Positions 50,244 to 58,982 of a stretch of DNA of 64,000 nucleotides are shown here, in pieces. A program made the translations under genes and the position numbers. Numbering within the stretch: position 1 is the stretch's first letter; each line of letters opens with the position of its first letter. Under the pieces are notes generated by a model. That model ran no database searches and had not been told where the DNA came from. It saw only the letters and a list, made by a program, of their open reading frames with translations. Origin of the DNA: Amycolatopsis echigonensis (GTDB lineage Bacteria > Actinomycetota > Actinomycetes > Mycobacteriales > Pseudonocardiaceae); assembly GCF_014174495.1 (NCBI RefSeq), contig NZ_JACJHR010000003.1, positions 124,001 through 188,000 on the forward strand, read 5' to 3'.

Positions 50244-51424
50244 CGCCGAAGACCGATGGATCGCAGATCCGCACGATCGACGCCGGGGCGCCCCCGGCGC
50301 GGTACGCCCGCGGCTGGCACTGCCTCGGGCTCGCCGACAGCTTCCGCGACGGCAACCCGCACGCCATCCAGGCATTCGGCACGAAGCTCGTCGTGTTCGC
50401 CGACACCGCCGGGAAGCTGAACGTGCTCGACGGATACTGCCGGCACATGGGCGGCGACCTGACCCAGGGCTCGGTGAAGGGCGACGAGGTCGCCTGCCCG
50501 TTCCACGACTGGCGCTGGGGCGGCGACGGCAAGTGCAAGTCGATCCCGTACGCCAAGCGGGTTCCGCTGCGGGCGCGCACGCGGGCGTGGCAGGTGCTGG
50601 AGGAGAACAAGCAGCTGTTCGTCTGGCACGACCCGGAGGGCAACCCGCCGCCGGAGAACGTCGTGATCCCGCGCGTCGAGGGCGCGTTCAGCGACGAGTG
50701 GAGCAACTGGACCTGGGACTCGATCCTGATCGAGAACGCCAACTGCCGCGAGATCATCGACAACGTGGTGGACATGGCGCACTTCTTCTACATCCACTAC
50801 GCCTTCCCGACGTATTTCAAGAACGTGTTCGAGGGCCACATCGCCACCCAGTACCTCAACACCAAGGGCCGCCCGGACATGGGCATGGCGTCCAATTACG
50901 GCGGCGAGGAAAACCTGCTGCGCTCGGAGGCTTCGTATTTCGGGCCCTCCTACATGATCAACTGGCTGGTGAACTCCTTCCAGGGCTTCGAAATCGAGAA
51001 CGTGCTGATCAACTGCCACTACCCGGTTTCGCCCACGTCGTTCGTGCTGCAGTGGGGCATCATGGTGAAGAAGATGCCCGGCGTTTCCGACGAGCACGCG
51101 GACAAGATCGCCGCGAAGCTCGCGAAGGGCATCGGCGTCGGCTTCCTGCAGGACGTGGAGATCTGGAAGAACAAGACCAAGATCGACAACCCGCTGCTGT
51201 GCGAGGAGGACGGCCCGGTCTATCAGCTGCGCCGCTGGTACGAACAGTTCTACGTGGACGCCGCGGACGTCACCGAGGACATGACGCGCCGGTTCGAGTT
51301 CGAAGTGGACACCACGAAGGCGAACGAGGCGTGGGCGGCCGAGGTGCAGGAGAACCTGGCGCGCCAGCGGGCGGAGGCCGAGGCGGCGGCCGCGTCGGCC
51401 CCGTCGGAGGAGGCTGGGGTGTGA
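50240..51424 (+). CDS. kshA: 3-ketosteroid 9alpha-hydroxylase oxygenase KshA
   Basis: A 394-aa Rieske non-heme oxygenase. Rieske ligands Cys67-x-His69 (YCRHMGG) and Cys86-x-x-His89 (CPFHDW); mononuclear iron ligands His181, His186 (DMAHFFYIHYAFP) and Asp305 (FLQDVEIW). It hydroxylates C9 of ADD/AD; with the delta1 double bond ring B opens spontaneously to 3-HSA. C-terminal tail is Ala/Glu-rich. The start GTG overlaps kstD; its stop overlaps the next small gene. Confidence 0.96.
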   Translation: MTPKTDGSQIRTIDAGAPPARYARGWHCLGLADSFRDGNPHAIQAFGTKLVVFADTAGKLNVLDGYCRHMGGDLTQGSVKGDEVACPFHDWRWGGDGKCKSIPYAKRVPLRARTRAWQVLEENKQLFVWHDPEGNPPPENVVIPRVEGAFSDEWSNWTWDSILIENANCREIIDNVVDMAHFFYIHYAFPTYFKNVFEGHIATQYLNTKGRPDMGMASNYGGEENLLRSEASYFGPSYMINWLVNSFQGFEIENVLINCHYPVSPTSFVLQWGIMVKKMPGVSDEHADKIAAKLAKGIGVGFLQDVEIWKNKTKIDNPLLCEEDGPVYQLRRWYEQFYVDAADVTEDMTRRFEFEVDTTKANEAWAAEVQENLARQRAEAEAAAASAPSEEAGV

Positions 51425-51687
51425 CGGCCGAAGCCACGGAATTCCTCACCTCCGGGCTGCGGCCGCACGAATGCCGCAGCTGCGGAACCTGTGTGCTGGT
51501 CAAGAAAAACAGCCTGAAGCACACCAGCATCCAGTGGACCACCGACGCCGCGACGAGCTGCCCGGTGTTCGCCGCGCACGCCGCGTCGGGCGGCAACACC
51601 GCGTTGCTGGACACCTGCGAGAAACTCGCGGACAGCATCGACAGCGCGGTGCGGGACGGCGATTTCGGGCAGGTGCGCCATGACTGA
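51421..51687 (+). CDS. Cysteine-rich 88-aa protein between kshA and kshB
   Basis: GTG 51421 overlaps the kshA stop by 4 bases, and its stop lies 8 bases inside kshB, so it is coupled to both. Five cysteines: Cys18, Cys21 and Cys24 in HECRSCGTCVLVKKN, Cys47 in SCPVF and Cys66 in LDTCEKLAD. The CxxCxxC cluster could bind zinc or an iron-sulfur centre. No known family recognised; KshAB in other bacteria is a two-component enzyme. It may assist assembly of KshA or electron transfer, but that is inference from location alone. Confidence 0.85.
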   Translation: MTAEATEFLTSGLRPHECRSCGTCVLVKKNSLKHTSIQWTTDAATSCPVFAAHAASGGNTALLDTCEKLADSIDSAVRDGDFGQVRHD

Positions 51688-52714
51688 GGTCGTCACGCTC
51701 ACCGTCGCCGAGGTGATCGAGGAAACCGCGGACGCCCGGTCCATTGTGTTCACCGTCCCGGAGGAGCATCTCGACCGGTTCGCCTACTCCCCCGGGCAAT
51801 TCCTCACGCTGCGGATTCCGAGCGACCAAACGGGTTCCGTCGCGCGCTGCTATTCGCTTTCGAGCGCGCCGCACGAGGGCCGGGTGCAGGTCACGGTCAA
51901 GCGGACCGCCGACGGGTACGGCTCGAATTGGGTGTGCGACGAGCTTCGGGTGGGCGCGACGATCGACGTGCTGCGACCGTCCGGCGTGTTCTGTCCGTCC
52001 TCTTTGGATAGCGACTTCCTGCTGTTCGCCGCGGGCAGCGGGATCACGCCGGTGATGTCGATCCTCAAGTCCGCGCTGGAAGAGGGCAGCGGCCACGTAG
52101 TGCTGGTTTACGCGAACCGCGATGAACAGTCGGTGATTTTCGCCGCGGAATTGCGCGAGCTGGCCGAGCGGTTCGGCGACCGGCTCACCGTGGTGCATTG
52201 GCTGGAAAGCCTGCAGGGCCTGCCGACTGTCGCCGCGTTGCGGGCGCTCGCCCAGCCTTACGCGGGGCACGAAGCGTTCCTCTGCGGCCCGGCTCCGTTC
52301 ATGGCCGCCGCACAGGACGCGTTGCGCGAACTCGGCGCGCCGCGGGAACGCGTGCACGTGGAGAAGTTCCACTCGCTCACCGGAAATCCCTTCGCGGACG
52401 AACCGGAACCCGTAGCCGACACAGGGGACGCCGGCGGCGAGACCACCGAGCTCACCGTAGACCTGGACGGCGAGACCCGGCAGCTGTCCTGGCCGCGGCA
52501 GCGGAAGCTGCTCGACCATCTGCTCGCCGAGGGCCTCGAAGCGCCGTACTCCTGCCGCGAGGGCCAGTGCAGCGCGTGTGCGTGCCGCATCACCTCCGGC
52601 GAGGTGAAAATGCTGAACAACGAGGTGCTGGACGCCGAGGACATCGCCGACGGGATCGTGCTGGCCTGCCAGTCGGTACCGTTGACCGACGAGGTGTCCG
52701 TCAGTTACGAGTGA
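51680..52714 (+). CDS. kshB: 3-ketosteroid 9alpha-hydroxylase reductase KshB
   Basis: A 344-aa class IA oxygenase reductase. FAD domain RCYSLSSAP; NAD domain FAAGSGITPVMSILKS; C-terminal plant-type [2Fe-2S] ferredoxin YSCREGQCSACACRITSG ... LACQSVP with four cysteines. It passes NADH electrons to KshA. ATG 51680 lies within the upstream small gene; its stop overlaps a GTG of the hydratase gene region. Confidence 0.95.
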   Translation: MTEVVTLTVAEVIEETADARSIVFTVPEEHLDRFAYSPGQFLTLRIPSDQTGSVARCYSLSSAPHEGRVQVTVKRTADGYGSNWVCDELRVGATIDVLRPSGVFCPSSLDSDFLLFAAGSGITPVMSILKSALEEGSGHVVLVYANRDEQSVIFAAELRELAERFGDRLTVVHWLESLQGLPTVAALRALAQPYAGHEAFLCGPAPFMAAAQDALRELGAPRERVHVEKFHSLTGNPFADEPEPVADTGDAGGETTELTVDLDGETRQLSWPRQRKLLDHLLAEGLEAPYSCREGQCSACACRITSGEVKMLNNEVLDAEDIADGIVLACQSVPLTDEVSVSYE

Positions 52715-52725
52715 GTGGAGAGCCC

Positions 52726-53586
52726 GTGCCCATCGACCCCGCGCTCGCGATCGGCGCCGATCTCGGCGAGGTCCCTTTCGCGTGGACGCCGTCCGACGTG
52801 CTGCTTTATCACCTCGCCGTGGGTGCGGGCGCGGATCCGGTGTCCGAACGCGAACTGCGCTACACCTACGAGCGCGACCTGCGCGTGCTGCCGACCTTCG
52901 CCACCGTCGCGGCGAACCTGCGCACCTTCGAGCCGCCGAAGCTGAAGTTCCCCGGCGTCGACATCGACCTGGCGAAAGTCCTGCACGGCAAGCAAGAGAT
53001 CGAACTGCACCGGCCGATCCCGGTCGAGGGCAAGGCGGTCGCGCGCACCCGGATCGCCGACGTCTTCGACAAGGGCAAGGCCGCGGTGCTGGTGCAGGAG
53101 ACCGAGGTCGCCGACGAGTCCGGCGCTCCACTGTGGACAGCCCGGTCCAGCATCTTCGCCCGCGGCGAGGGCGGCTTCGGCGGCGAACGCGGGCCGTCCG
53201 ACAAGATCGAGTGGCCCGGCCGCGAACCGGACGCGGTGCTCGACGTGCCGACGCTGCCCCAGCAGGCGCTTCTGTACCGGCTGTGCGGCGACCGCAATCC
53301 GCTGCACGCCGACCCGGAGTTCGCCAAGGCCGCCGGATTCGACCGGCCGATCCTGCACGGGCTGTGCACGTACGGCGTGGTCGCGAAGGCCGTGGTCGAC
53401 GCGTTCCTCGACGGCGATCCCGAACGCGTCTCGGCATTCGGGACGAAGTTCGCCGGCGTCGTGTTCCCCGGCGAAAACCTGCGCGTGCGCGTGTGGCGCG
53501 AAAACGGACGTCTGCTGGTCACGACCACCGCACCGGAGCGCGACGACGCTCCTGTGCTGGCCGACACAGTGCTGACGCCCCGCTGA
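52726..53586 (+). CDS. chsH3: MaoC-type steroid enoyl-CoA hydratase ChsH3
   Basis: A 286-aa protein with two hot-dog modules; the second carries the hydratase-2 motif LCGDRNPLHADPEFAKAAGFDRPILHGLCTYG with Asp and His of the active site. It matches Rv3538 (ChsH3) in length and sequence. ChsH3 makes the 22R-hydroxy side-chain intermediate, the stereochemical alternative to EchA19. I chose GTG 52726 with GGAG 6 bases before it; GTG 52711, overlapping the kshB stop, is possible. Confidence 0.93.
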   Translation: MPIDPALAIGADLGEVPFAWTPSDVLLYHLAVGAGADPVSERELRYTYERDLRVLPTFATVAANLRTFEPPKLKFPGVDIDLAKVLHGKQEIELHRPIPVEGKAVARTRIADVFDKGKAAVLVQETEVADESGAPLWTARSSIFARGEGGFGGERGPSDKIEWPGREPDAVLDVPTLPQQALLYRLCGDRNPLHADPEFAKAAGFDRPILHGLCTYGVVAKAVVDAFLDGDPERVSAFGTKFAGVVFPGENLRVRVWRENGRLLVTTTAPERDDAPVLADTVLTPR

Positions 53587-53613
53587 GCATCGGGACCGTT
53601 ATACGGTTGTCCC

Positions 53614-54081
53614 ATGGCGGACGAGCGAGACGGCACCTTCTTCGTGGTGCGCGGGCCAGTCGAGCCGGGCGACAAGCGCGGCCGTGAGCTGGGCTTCCCC
53701 ACCGCGAACATCGCGCTGCGCGACCAGCGCGGCGAACTCGGCGACGGGGTGTGGGCCGGCTGGGCGGAGCGCGCGGACGGCACGCGCGTGGCCGCCGCGG
53801 TGTCCGTGGGCCGCCGCCCGACGTACTACGGGGCCGACGGCTACCGGCTGGTCGAAGCCTTCCTGCTCGACTTCGAGGGCGACCTGTACGGCGAGCGCCT
53901 CACCGTCTGGCTCGGCAAGCACCTGCGCAATCAGCAGGCCTACGGCTCCTCGCAGGAGCTGATCGACGCGCTGGGCCACGATGTCGCCGCGACGCGCGAA
54001 TGGGTCGCCGCCCACCCCGCAGAGGCGCTGCCGAAGCTGGCCGAGTTCCCGCCGGACGGCGAAGTCCGGCGCCTGGGCTGA
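53614..54081 (+). CDS. Stand-alone riboflavin kinase-domain protein
   Basis: A 155-aa protein equal to the C-terminal kinase half of bifunctional RibF: GDKRGRELGFPTANIALRDQRGE (ATP/Mg loop), AVSVGRRPTYYG and VEAFLLDFEGDLYGERLTV with the catalytic Glu. It would make FMN from riboflavin. It lacks the N-terminal FAD synthetase domain. It lies 27 bases after chsH3 in the same direction, next to at least seven flavoenzyme genes, so it may raise flavin supply during steroid growth. Confidence 0.85.
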   Translation: MADERDGTFFVVRGPVEPGDKRGRELGFPTANIALRDQRGELGDGVWAGWAERADGTRVAAAVSVGRRPTYYGADGYRLVEAFLLDFEGDLYGERLTVWLGKHLRNQQAYGSSQELIDALGHDVAATREWVAAHPAEALPKLAEFPPDGEVRRLG

Positions 54082-54082
54082 G

Positions 54083-54640
54083 TCAGACTGCCGCCAGCAG
54101 CATGACTCCCATGCCCGCGCCCATCGCGGCGCGGCACAGCGTGCGCGACGCGTGCCCCGGCACCGTCGTGCCGCGCGACCGCATCGCGACCACGCCGGAG
54201 CGGACCGCGTCCACCACGAAGTAGGCCGCCGCGGCTATCGCGAGCACCGGCCACGCCAGTTTGGCGTCCATTGTGGACATCGTCAGCCACGGTCCGTGCG
54301 CCATTCCGCCGTGCGGCATCGCCGTGACCATGTACAGCATCGCCGCCGCCGACAGCGCGTGATGCGCACAGCTGTGTCCTTCCGAGCGGCCTTGCCAGGC
54401 GGACCAGGCGAACCAGCCCGCGGTCAGCACCAGCACCGCCTGCCAGCCCGCCGCCGGGATCGGGCCGCCGACCGGGGACAGCATCGCCACCATCGCCACG
54501 ACGAGGAGCAGCTCGGCGAGATCGCCGTTGCGCACCCGATGGCCGAGGCGGACGTAATCGAGCCTCACCAGCCGCAGCACGCACGGCAGGGCCAGCAACG
54601 CGAACAGTGCGGTGAACAGCCAGGCCAGCGGGACATTCAC
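54083..54640 (-). CDS. DUF5134 family membrane protein
   Basis: A 185-aa membrane protein with about five to six helices. The middle is rich in His and Met (GHSCAHHALSAAAMLYMVTAMPHGGMAHG), a pattern common to DUF5134 and to some metal-related membrane proteins. Function unknown. It is convergent with the riboflavin kinase gene (1-base gap). Confidence 0.82.
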   Translation of the reverse strand: MNVPLAWLFTALFALLALPCVLRLVRLDYVRLGHRVRNGDLAELLLVVAMVAMLSPVGGPIPAAGWQAVLVLTAGWFAWSAWQGRSEGHSCAHHALSAAAMLYMVTAMPHGGMAHGPWLTMSTMDAKLAWPVLAIAAAAYFVVDAVRSGVVAMRSRGTTVPGHASRTLCRAAMGAGMGVMLLAAV

Positions 54641-54790
54641 CTCGGCACCTCACTCCTCTGGACACGCAGCGTCACCTGGTCCTTACCACCGTGACACGCG
54701 CCAGGTGCGGGGCACCAGCCAGCAATGAGGTGATCCGCGTTGACCCACAAGGGTTATGCGCCCGGGGGCAAGCCCCGCTACTCTTGTCCG

Positions 54791-55351
54791 ATGCGCCCGC
54801 TTCGGTACTCCATCAACATCACGCTGGACGGTTGTTGCGATCACCGGGCCGGCCTCCCGGACGAGGAACTGCACCGGCACGCGACCGAGATCATCGCCAG
54901 CGCCGACGCTCTCCTGTTCGGCCGGGTGATCTACGAGATGATGGAAGCCGCGTGGGGACCGTCCGCGCCGGCCGGCGAGCGACCGGACTGGATGCAACCG
55001 TTCGCCCGGACGATCGACGCGGCGAAGAAGTACGTCGTGTCGAGCACTCTCGAGCGCGTCGACTGGAATGCCGAACTCGTGCGCGGCGACCTGCGCGAAG
55101 CGGTGCTCCGGCTCAAAGACCAGCCCGGCGAGGGTTTGTACACCGGCGGGGTGCAGCTGCCGCTCGCGCTGGCTTCGATGGGGCTGATCGACGAGTACGA
55201 GTTCGTGGTGCACCCCCGGATCGCGGGACACGGGCCGACGTTGTTCGCCGGGCTGCCCGAGTACCTCGACCTGAAGCTCGTGGACCGGCAGGAGTTCGCC
55301 GCGGGAGCGGTAGCGCTGCGTTACGTGCCGAAGAAGCCTCAGCGAGCCTGA
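54791..55351 (+). CDS. Dihydrofolate reductase-family (RibD C-terminal-like) protein
   Basis: A 186-aa protein of the RibD-C/DHFR fold: YSINITLDGCCDHRAGLPDEELHRHATEIIASADALLFGRVIYEMM at the N-terminus, VVSSTLERVDWNAELVRGD, and LYTGGVQLPLALASMGLIDEY. Family members are NADPH reductases of unknown substrate. ATG 54791 chosen; an upstream in-frame TTG is possible. Its end overlaps ltp2 by 13 bases (convergent). Confidence 0.85.
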   Translation: MRPLRYSINITLDGCCDHRAGLPDEELHRHATEIIASADALLFGRVIYEMMEAAWGPSAPAGERPDWMQPFARTIDAAKKYVVSSTLERVDWNAELVRGDLREAVLRLKDQPGEGLYTGGVQLPLALASMGLIDEYEFVVHPRIAGHGPTLFAGLPEYLDLKLVDRQEFAAGAVALRYVPKKPQRA

Positions 55352-56511
55352 GTCAGCACCAGCCCGCTCGTCGGGACGCCGGTTCCCGCCGTGACCACCG
55401 CGGTACCGGCGTTCGAGACCTGATTCGCCGCTGTGCCGCGCAGCTGCCGGATCGCCTCCGCGATGCCGTTCATGCCGTGGATGTACGCCTCCCCGAGCTG
55501 GCCGCCGTGCGGGTTGAGCGGCAGCTTCCCGTCGAGGGTCAGCGTGTCGCCCGCGATGAAGTCCTTCGCCTCGCCGCGCCCGCAGAAGCCCAGTTCCTCC
55601 AGCTGCATCAGCACGTACGGGGTGAAGTGGTCGTACAGCACCGCGACGTCCACATCGGACGGTCCGATCCCGGACTGCGCCCACAGCTGCCGCCCGACCA
55701 CGCCCATTTCCGGCAGCGCGGCGAGATCGTCGCGGTAGTAGCTGGTCATCACGTACTGGTCCGGTCCGCTCCCCTGCGCCGCCGCCGAAACCACGACCGG
55801 TTCCTGCCGCAGGTCGCGCGCGCGTTCGAGGCTGGTGATCACCAGTGCGACGCCGCCGTCGCTTTCCTGGCAGCAATCGAGCAGGTGCAACGGTTCCGCG
55901 ACCCAGCGCGAGGCCTGGTGCTCCTCCAGCGTGATCGGCCGGCCGTGGAACCAGGCGTTCGGGTTGGTCGCCGCGTGCGCCCTGTCGATGACCGCGATCT
56001 TGCCGAAATCCTCGCTGGTGGCCCCGTATTCGTGCAGATACCGCTGCGCGACCATCGCCACCGTCGCGGCCGGGGTCGCGATGCCCATCGGGTAGTGGAA
56101 CGCATTGTCCACACCGGAGGTGTTCACCTGCTGGGCCGCGGCCGCCGACACCCGCCCGAACCGCATGCCGGACCGTTCGTTGAATGCCCGGTACGCCACC
56201 ACGACGTCGGCGATCCCGCTGGCGACCGCCATCGCCGCTTGCTGCACGGTCGCCGCCGCCGCGCCGCCGCCGTAATGCACCCGGCTGAAGAATGTCAGCT
56301 CCGGGATGCCCAGTTCGCGGGCGAGCGCGATTTCCGCGTTGCCGTCCATGGTGAACGACACCATTCCGTCCACATCGGACGGAGTCAGCCCGGCGTCCGC
56401 CAATGCGTGGCTCACGCACTCGGCCGCCAACCGCAGCTCGCTGCGTCCGGAATCCTTGGAGAACTCCGTCGCGCCGATCCCGGCGATGGCGGTGGTCCCG
56501 GTGAACGTCAT
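55339..56511 (-). CDS. ltp2: Steroid side-chain retro-aldolase Ltp2
   Basis: A 390-aa thiolase-fold aldolase matching Rv3540c. It cleaves 17-hydroxy-3-oxopregn-4-ene-20-carboxyl-CoA to androstenedione and propionyl-CoA, with the ChsH2 DUF35 domain as partner. No nucleophilic Cys: the position reads VHYGGGAAAATVQQA. Conserved tyrosines in SYYRDDL and VLYDHFTPYVL are candidates for the active-site residues. C-terminus GGQLGEAYIHGMNGIAEA and VTAGTGVPTSG. Last gene of fadE28-fadE29-chsH2-chsH1-ltp2. Confidence 0.95.
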   Translation of the reverse strand: MTFTGTTAIAGIGATEFSKDSGRSELRLAAECVSHALADAGLTPSDVDGMVSFTMDGNAEIALARELGIPELTFFSRVHYGGGAAAATVQQAAMAVASGIADVVVAYRAFNERSGMRFGRVSAAAAQQVNTSGVDNAFHYPMGIATPAATVAMVAQRYLHEYGATSEDFGKIAVIDRAHAATNPNAWFHGRPITLEEHQASRWVAEPLHLLDCCQESDGGVALVITSLERARDLRQEPVVVSAAAQGSGPDQYVMTSYYRDDLAALPEMGVVGRQLWAQSGIGPSDVDVAVLYDHFTPYVLMQLEELGFCGRGEAKDFIAGDTLTLDGKLPLNPHGGQLGEAYIHGMNGIAEAIRQLRGTAANQVSNAGTAVVTAGTGVPTSGLVLTQAR

Positions 56512-56906
56512 GCGTCCTCCCGCGGCAGCGTCAGCGAAACCGTGCCGGTCACGTGCGCGCCCAGACTGTCCATAGCGGACACTTCGAGTTCGAGGTCGGC
56601 ACCGTCGCGGGCGGTGACCCGGCCGGTGAAAGTGAGCGTGTCCCCGGCGTAGCACGGCACGCCGAGCCGGATCTTGATCGAGCGGATGAGCGCCTGCGGA
56701 CCGGCCCATTCGCTCACGTACCGCTGCACGAGCCCGGTGTCGGTGAGAATATTCAGGAAGATGTCCTTTGACCCGCGCGCGACGGCGGCGTCCCGGTCGT
56801 GGTGCACGTCTTGGAAATCCCGGGTCGCCAGCGCCGTGCTGATCACGAACGTCGGAGTCGCCTCGAGCACCATCGGCGGCAGTTCGGTGCCGACTGCGGC
56901 AGTCAT
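56508..56906 (-). CDS. chsH1: Steroid enoyl-CoA hydratase subunit ChsH1
   Basis: A 132-aa hot-dog (MaoC) protein with the hydratase motif FQDVHHDRDAAVARGSKDIFLNILTDTG. With ChsH2 it forms the heterotetramer that hydrates 3-oxo-4,17-pregnadiene-20-carboxyl-CoA. Length agrees with Rv3541c (about 129). Overlaps ltp2 and chsH2 by 4 bases. Confidence 0.94.
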   Translation of the reverse strand: MTAAVGTELPPMVLEATPTFVISTALATRDFQDVHHDRDAAVARGSKDIFLNILTDTGLVQRYVSEWAGPQALIRSIKIRLGVPCYAGDTLTFTGRVTARDGADLELEVSAMDSLGAHVTGTVSLTLPREDA

Positions 56907-57811
56907 CGCGCCACCTTCCACGCGGGCAGGGTCAATTCGTCGTCGACGCGCACGAACGCGGCGGTCACCGGGAGTCCGATGTGGACCTCGTCCGGTTCGG
57001 CGTCCAGCAGTTCGGCCATCACCCGCACGCCTTCCTCGAGTTCCACCAGCGCGACCACGAACGGCAACCGCTTGCCCGGCACCGCCGGATGGTGGTGCAC
57101 GACGAAGCTGTAGACCGTTCCGCGGCCGCTGGCGACGACGTAGTCCGGAACCGTGTCGAGAGATCCGTCCGGCGGCATCGGGCCGGGCGGATGGCGCAGC
57201 ACGTCGCCCCAGCGCTGGATGCGCAGTTCGCCCTCGCGCAGGCCGTCCCAGAAGAACTTGGTGTCGTGGCTGATCACCGGCCGCAGCACGGGCGACGGCG
57301 GCGGTTCCGGTTCGCGCGGACGTAACTTCAGCACGCGGAACACCATGTCCGCCACCAGTTCCCCGTCGACGTACCAATTCGTCCGGGTGGTGACGAACCA
57401 GCCCTCGCCGAGCCCGGTGCGCTTCGGGCCGGTGACGTCCTCCAGCAGGTTCGTGGTCGAAACGTGCTCGCCGGGCCGCAGGTAGCGGTGATAGGTCTGC
57501 TCGGAGTTGGTGGCCACAATGGACGTATACCCGGCCTCGTCGAGCACGGTGAGGATCGCGCCGAGCGGGTCGTCGTCGCCGCGCACGCCGTGCAGCCCCG
57601 GCATCGTCCACACCTGCGCCATCGCCGGCGGCGCGACGAGTCCCTTGTGGACACTCGTCTCGGCGAACTCCTCGTCGGTGTAGACCGGATTGGCGTCGCC
57701 GATCGCCTCGACCCAGTTGTTCACCATCGCCTGGTTCACCGGATCGCGCGCGTACCTCGGCGCGCTTTCGCCCTGTGCGGCGATTTTCGCGGCGGCTTCC
57801 TCGATCGTCAT
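56903..57811 (-). CDS. chsH2: Steroid enoyl-CoA hydratase subunit ChsH2 with DUF35 domain
   Basis: A 302-aa two-domain protein. Residues 1-170 are a MaoC-like hot-dog domain (NWVEAIGDANPVYTDEEFA); residues about 180-300 are an OB-fold DUF35 domain (ISHDTKFFWDGLREGELRIQRWGDVLRHPPG) that binds Ltp2. As in Rv3542c, the zinc-ribbon cysteines of typical DUF35 are absent. It links hydration directly to aldol cleavage. Overlaps chsH1 and fadE29 by 4 bases. Confidence 0.94.
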   Translation of the reverse strand: MTIEEAAAKIAAQGESAPRYARDPVNQAMVNNWVEAIGDANPVYTDEEFAETSVHKGLVAPPAMAQVWTMPGLHGVRGDDDPLGAILTVLDEAGYTSIVATNSEQTYHRYLRPGEHVSTTNLLEDVTGPKRTGLGEGWFVTTRTNWYVDGELVADMVFRVLKLRPREPEPPPSPVLRPVISHDTKFFWDGLREGELRIQRWGDVLRHPPGPMPPDGSLDTVPDYVVASGRGTVYSFVVHHHPAVPGKRLPFVVALVELEEGVRVMAELLDAEPDEVHIGLPVTAAFVRVDDELTLPAWKVAR

Positions 57812-58980
57812 CGCGGCACCCTCGGCAGGTTCAGTCCGGCGGAGGCGATCAGTTCGCGCTGGATCTCGCTGACGCCCCCGCCGAACGTCAGCACCAGGTT
57901 CCGTTTCGCCAGCACGTCGAGCCATTCGGCGAGTTCCGCGGTGTCCGGGTCGGCGAGGTCGCCGTGCCGTCCGACCAGCTCCTCCAGCAGCCGCCCGATC
58001 CGCTGGATCCGCTCGGAGGAGAACACCTTCGTCGCCGACGCGTCGGCGATCTCGACCGACCCGTGCGCCGCTGCCGCCGCGACCTGCCAGTTCAGCAGTT
58101 CGTTGACCCGCGCGACCGCGAACGTCTCGGCCAGCACCGCGCGCACGTCCGGAAGGTCGAGCAGCGCCGTGCCGTCCGGGGTCCGGCGCGCCGCCGCCCA
58201 CGCCCAGACGCGGTCGTGCAGGCCGCCGATCCGCCCGGCCGGACCGAGCATCACGCGCTCGTGGTTGAGTTGCGTGGTGATCAGCCGCCAGCCGCGGTTT
58301 TCCTCTCCCACCAGCATGTTGGCCGGCACGCGGACGTTTTCGTAGAAGGTCGCGTTGACGTGGTGCGCGCCGTCGCAGGTGATGATCGGCGTCCACGAAT
58401 AGCCGGGGTCGCGGGTGTCCACGATGAGAATCGAGATGCCCTTGTGTTTCGGCGCGTCCGGGTCGGTGCGCACGGCGAGCCAGACGTAGTCCGCGTCGTG
58501 CCCGCCGGTGGTGAAGATTTTCTGGCCGTTGATCACGTAATCGTCGCCGTCGCGCACCGCGCGCGTGCGCAGCGAGGCGAGGTCCGTCCCGGCTTCCGGC
58601 TCGGTGTACCCGATGGCGAAATGCACCTCCCCGGCCAGAATCTTCGGCAGGAACAGGGCCTTCTGTTCCTCGGTGCCGAAGGCCTGCAACGTCGGCCCGA
58701 CCGTCTGCAGCGTCACCGACGGCAGCTGGACGTCCGCGCGAGCGGCTTCGTCGACGAAGATGTGCTGCTCGATCTCGCCGAAACCGCCGCCGCCGTACTC
58801 CTTGGGCCAGCCGACGCCGAGCTTCCCGTCGCGGCCCATCCGGCGCACGACGTCGCGGTACACCTGGCCGTGCCGCTCCCGCAGCAACGCCCGGCGCTCG
58901 TCGGCGGTCAGCAGGCCCGCGAAGTACTCGCGCAGTTGCGCCCGCAGTTCCTGTTGTGCGGCCGTCAGTTCGATGTGCAT
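57808..58980 (-). CDS. fadE29: Acyl-CoA dehydrogenase subunit FadE29 (ChsE2)
   Basis: A 390-aa acyl-CoA dehydrogenase: FAIGYTEPEAGTDLASLRTRAVRDGDDYVINGQKIFTTGGHDADYVWLA, then VPANMLVGEENRGWRLITTQLNHERVM. In M. tuberculosis FadE28-FadE29 form an alpha2beta2 enzyme that dehydrogenates the C20-C22 propionate side chain. Gap to fadE28 stop is 2 bases, and it overlaps chsH2 by 4. Confidence 0.94.
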   Translation of the reverse strand: MHIELTAAQQELRAQLREYFAGLLTADERRALLRERHGQVYRDVVRRMGRDGKLGVGWPKEYGGGGFGEIEQHIFVDEAARADVQLPSVTLQTVGPTLQAFGTEEQKALFLPKILAGEVHFAIGYTEPEAGTDLASLRTRAVRDGDDYVINGQKIFTTGGHDADYVWLAVRTDPDAPKHKGISILIVDTRDPGYSWTPIITCDGAHHVNATFYENVRVPANMLVGEENRGWRLITTQLNHERVMLGPAGRIGGLHDRVWAWAAARRTPDGTALLDLPDVRAVLAETFAVARVNELLNWQVAAAAAHGSVEIADASATKVFSSERIQRIGRLLEELVGRHGDLADPDTAELAEWLDVLAKRNLVLTFGGGVSEIQRELIASAGLNLPRVPR

Positions 58981-58982
58981 GC

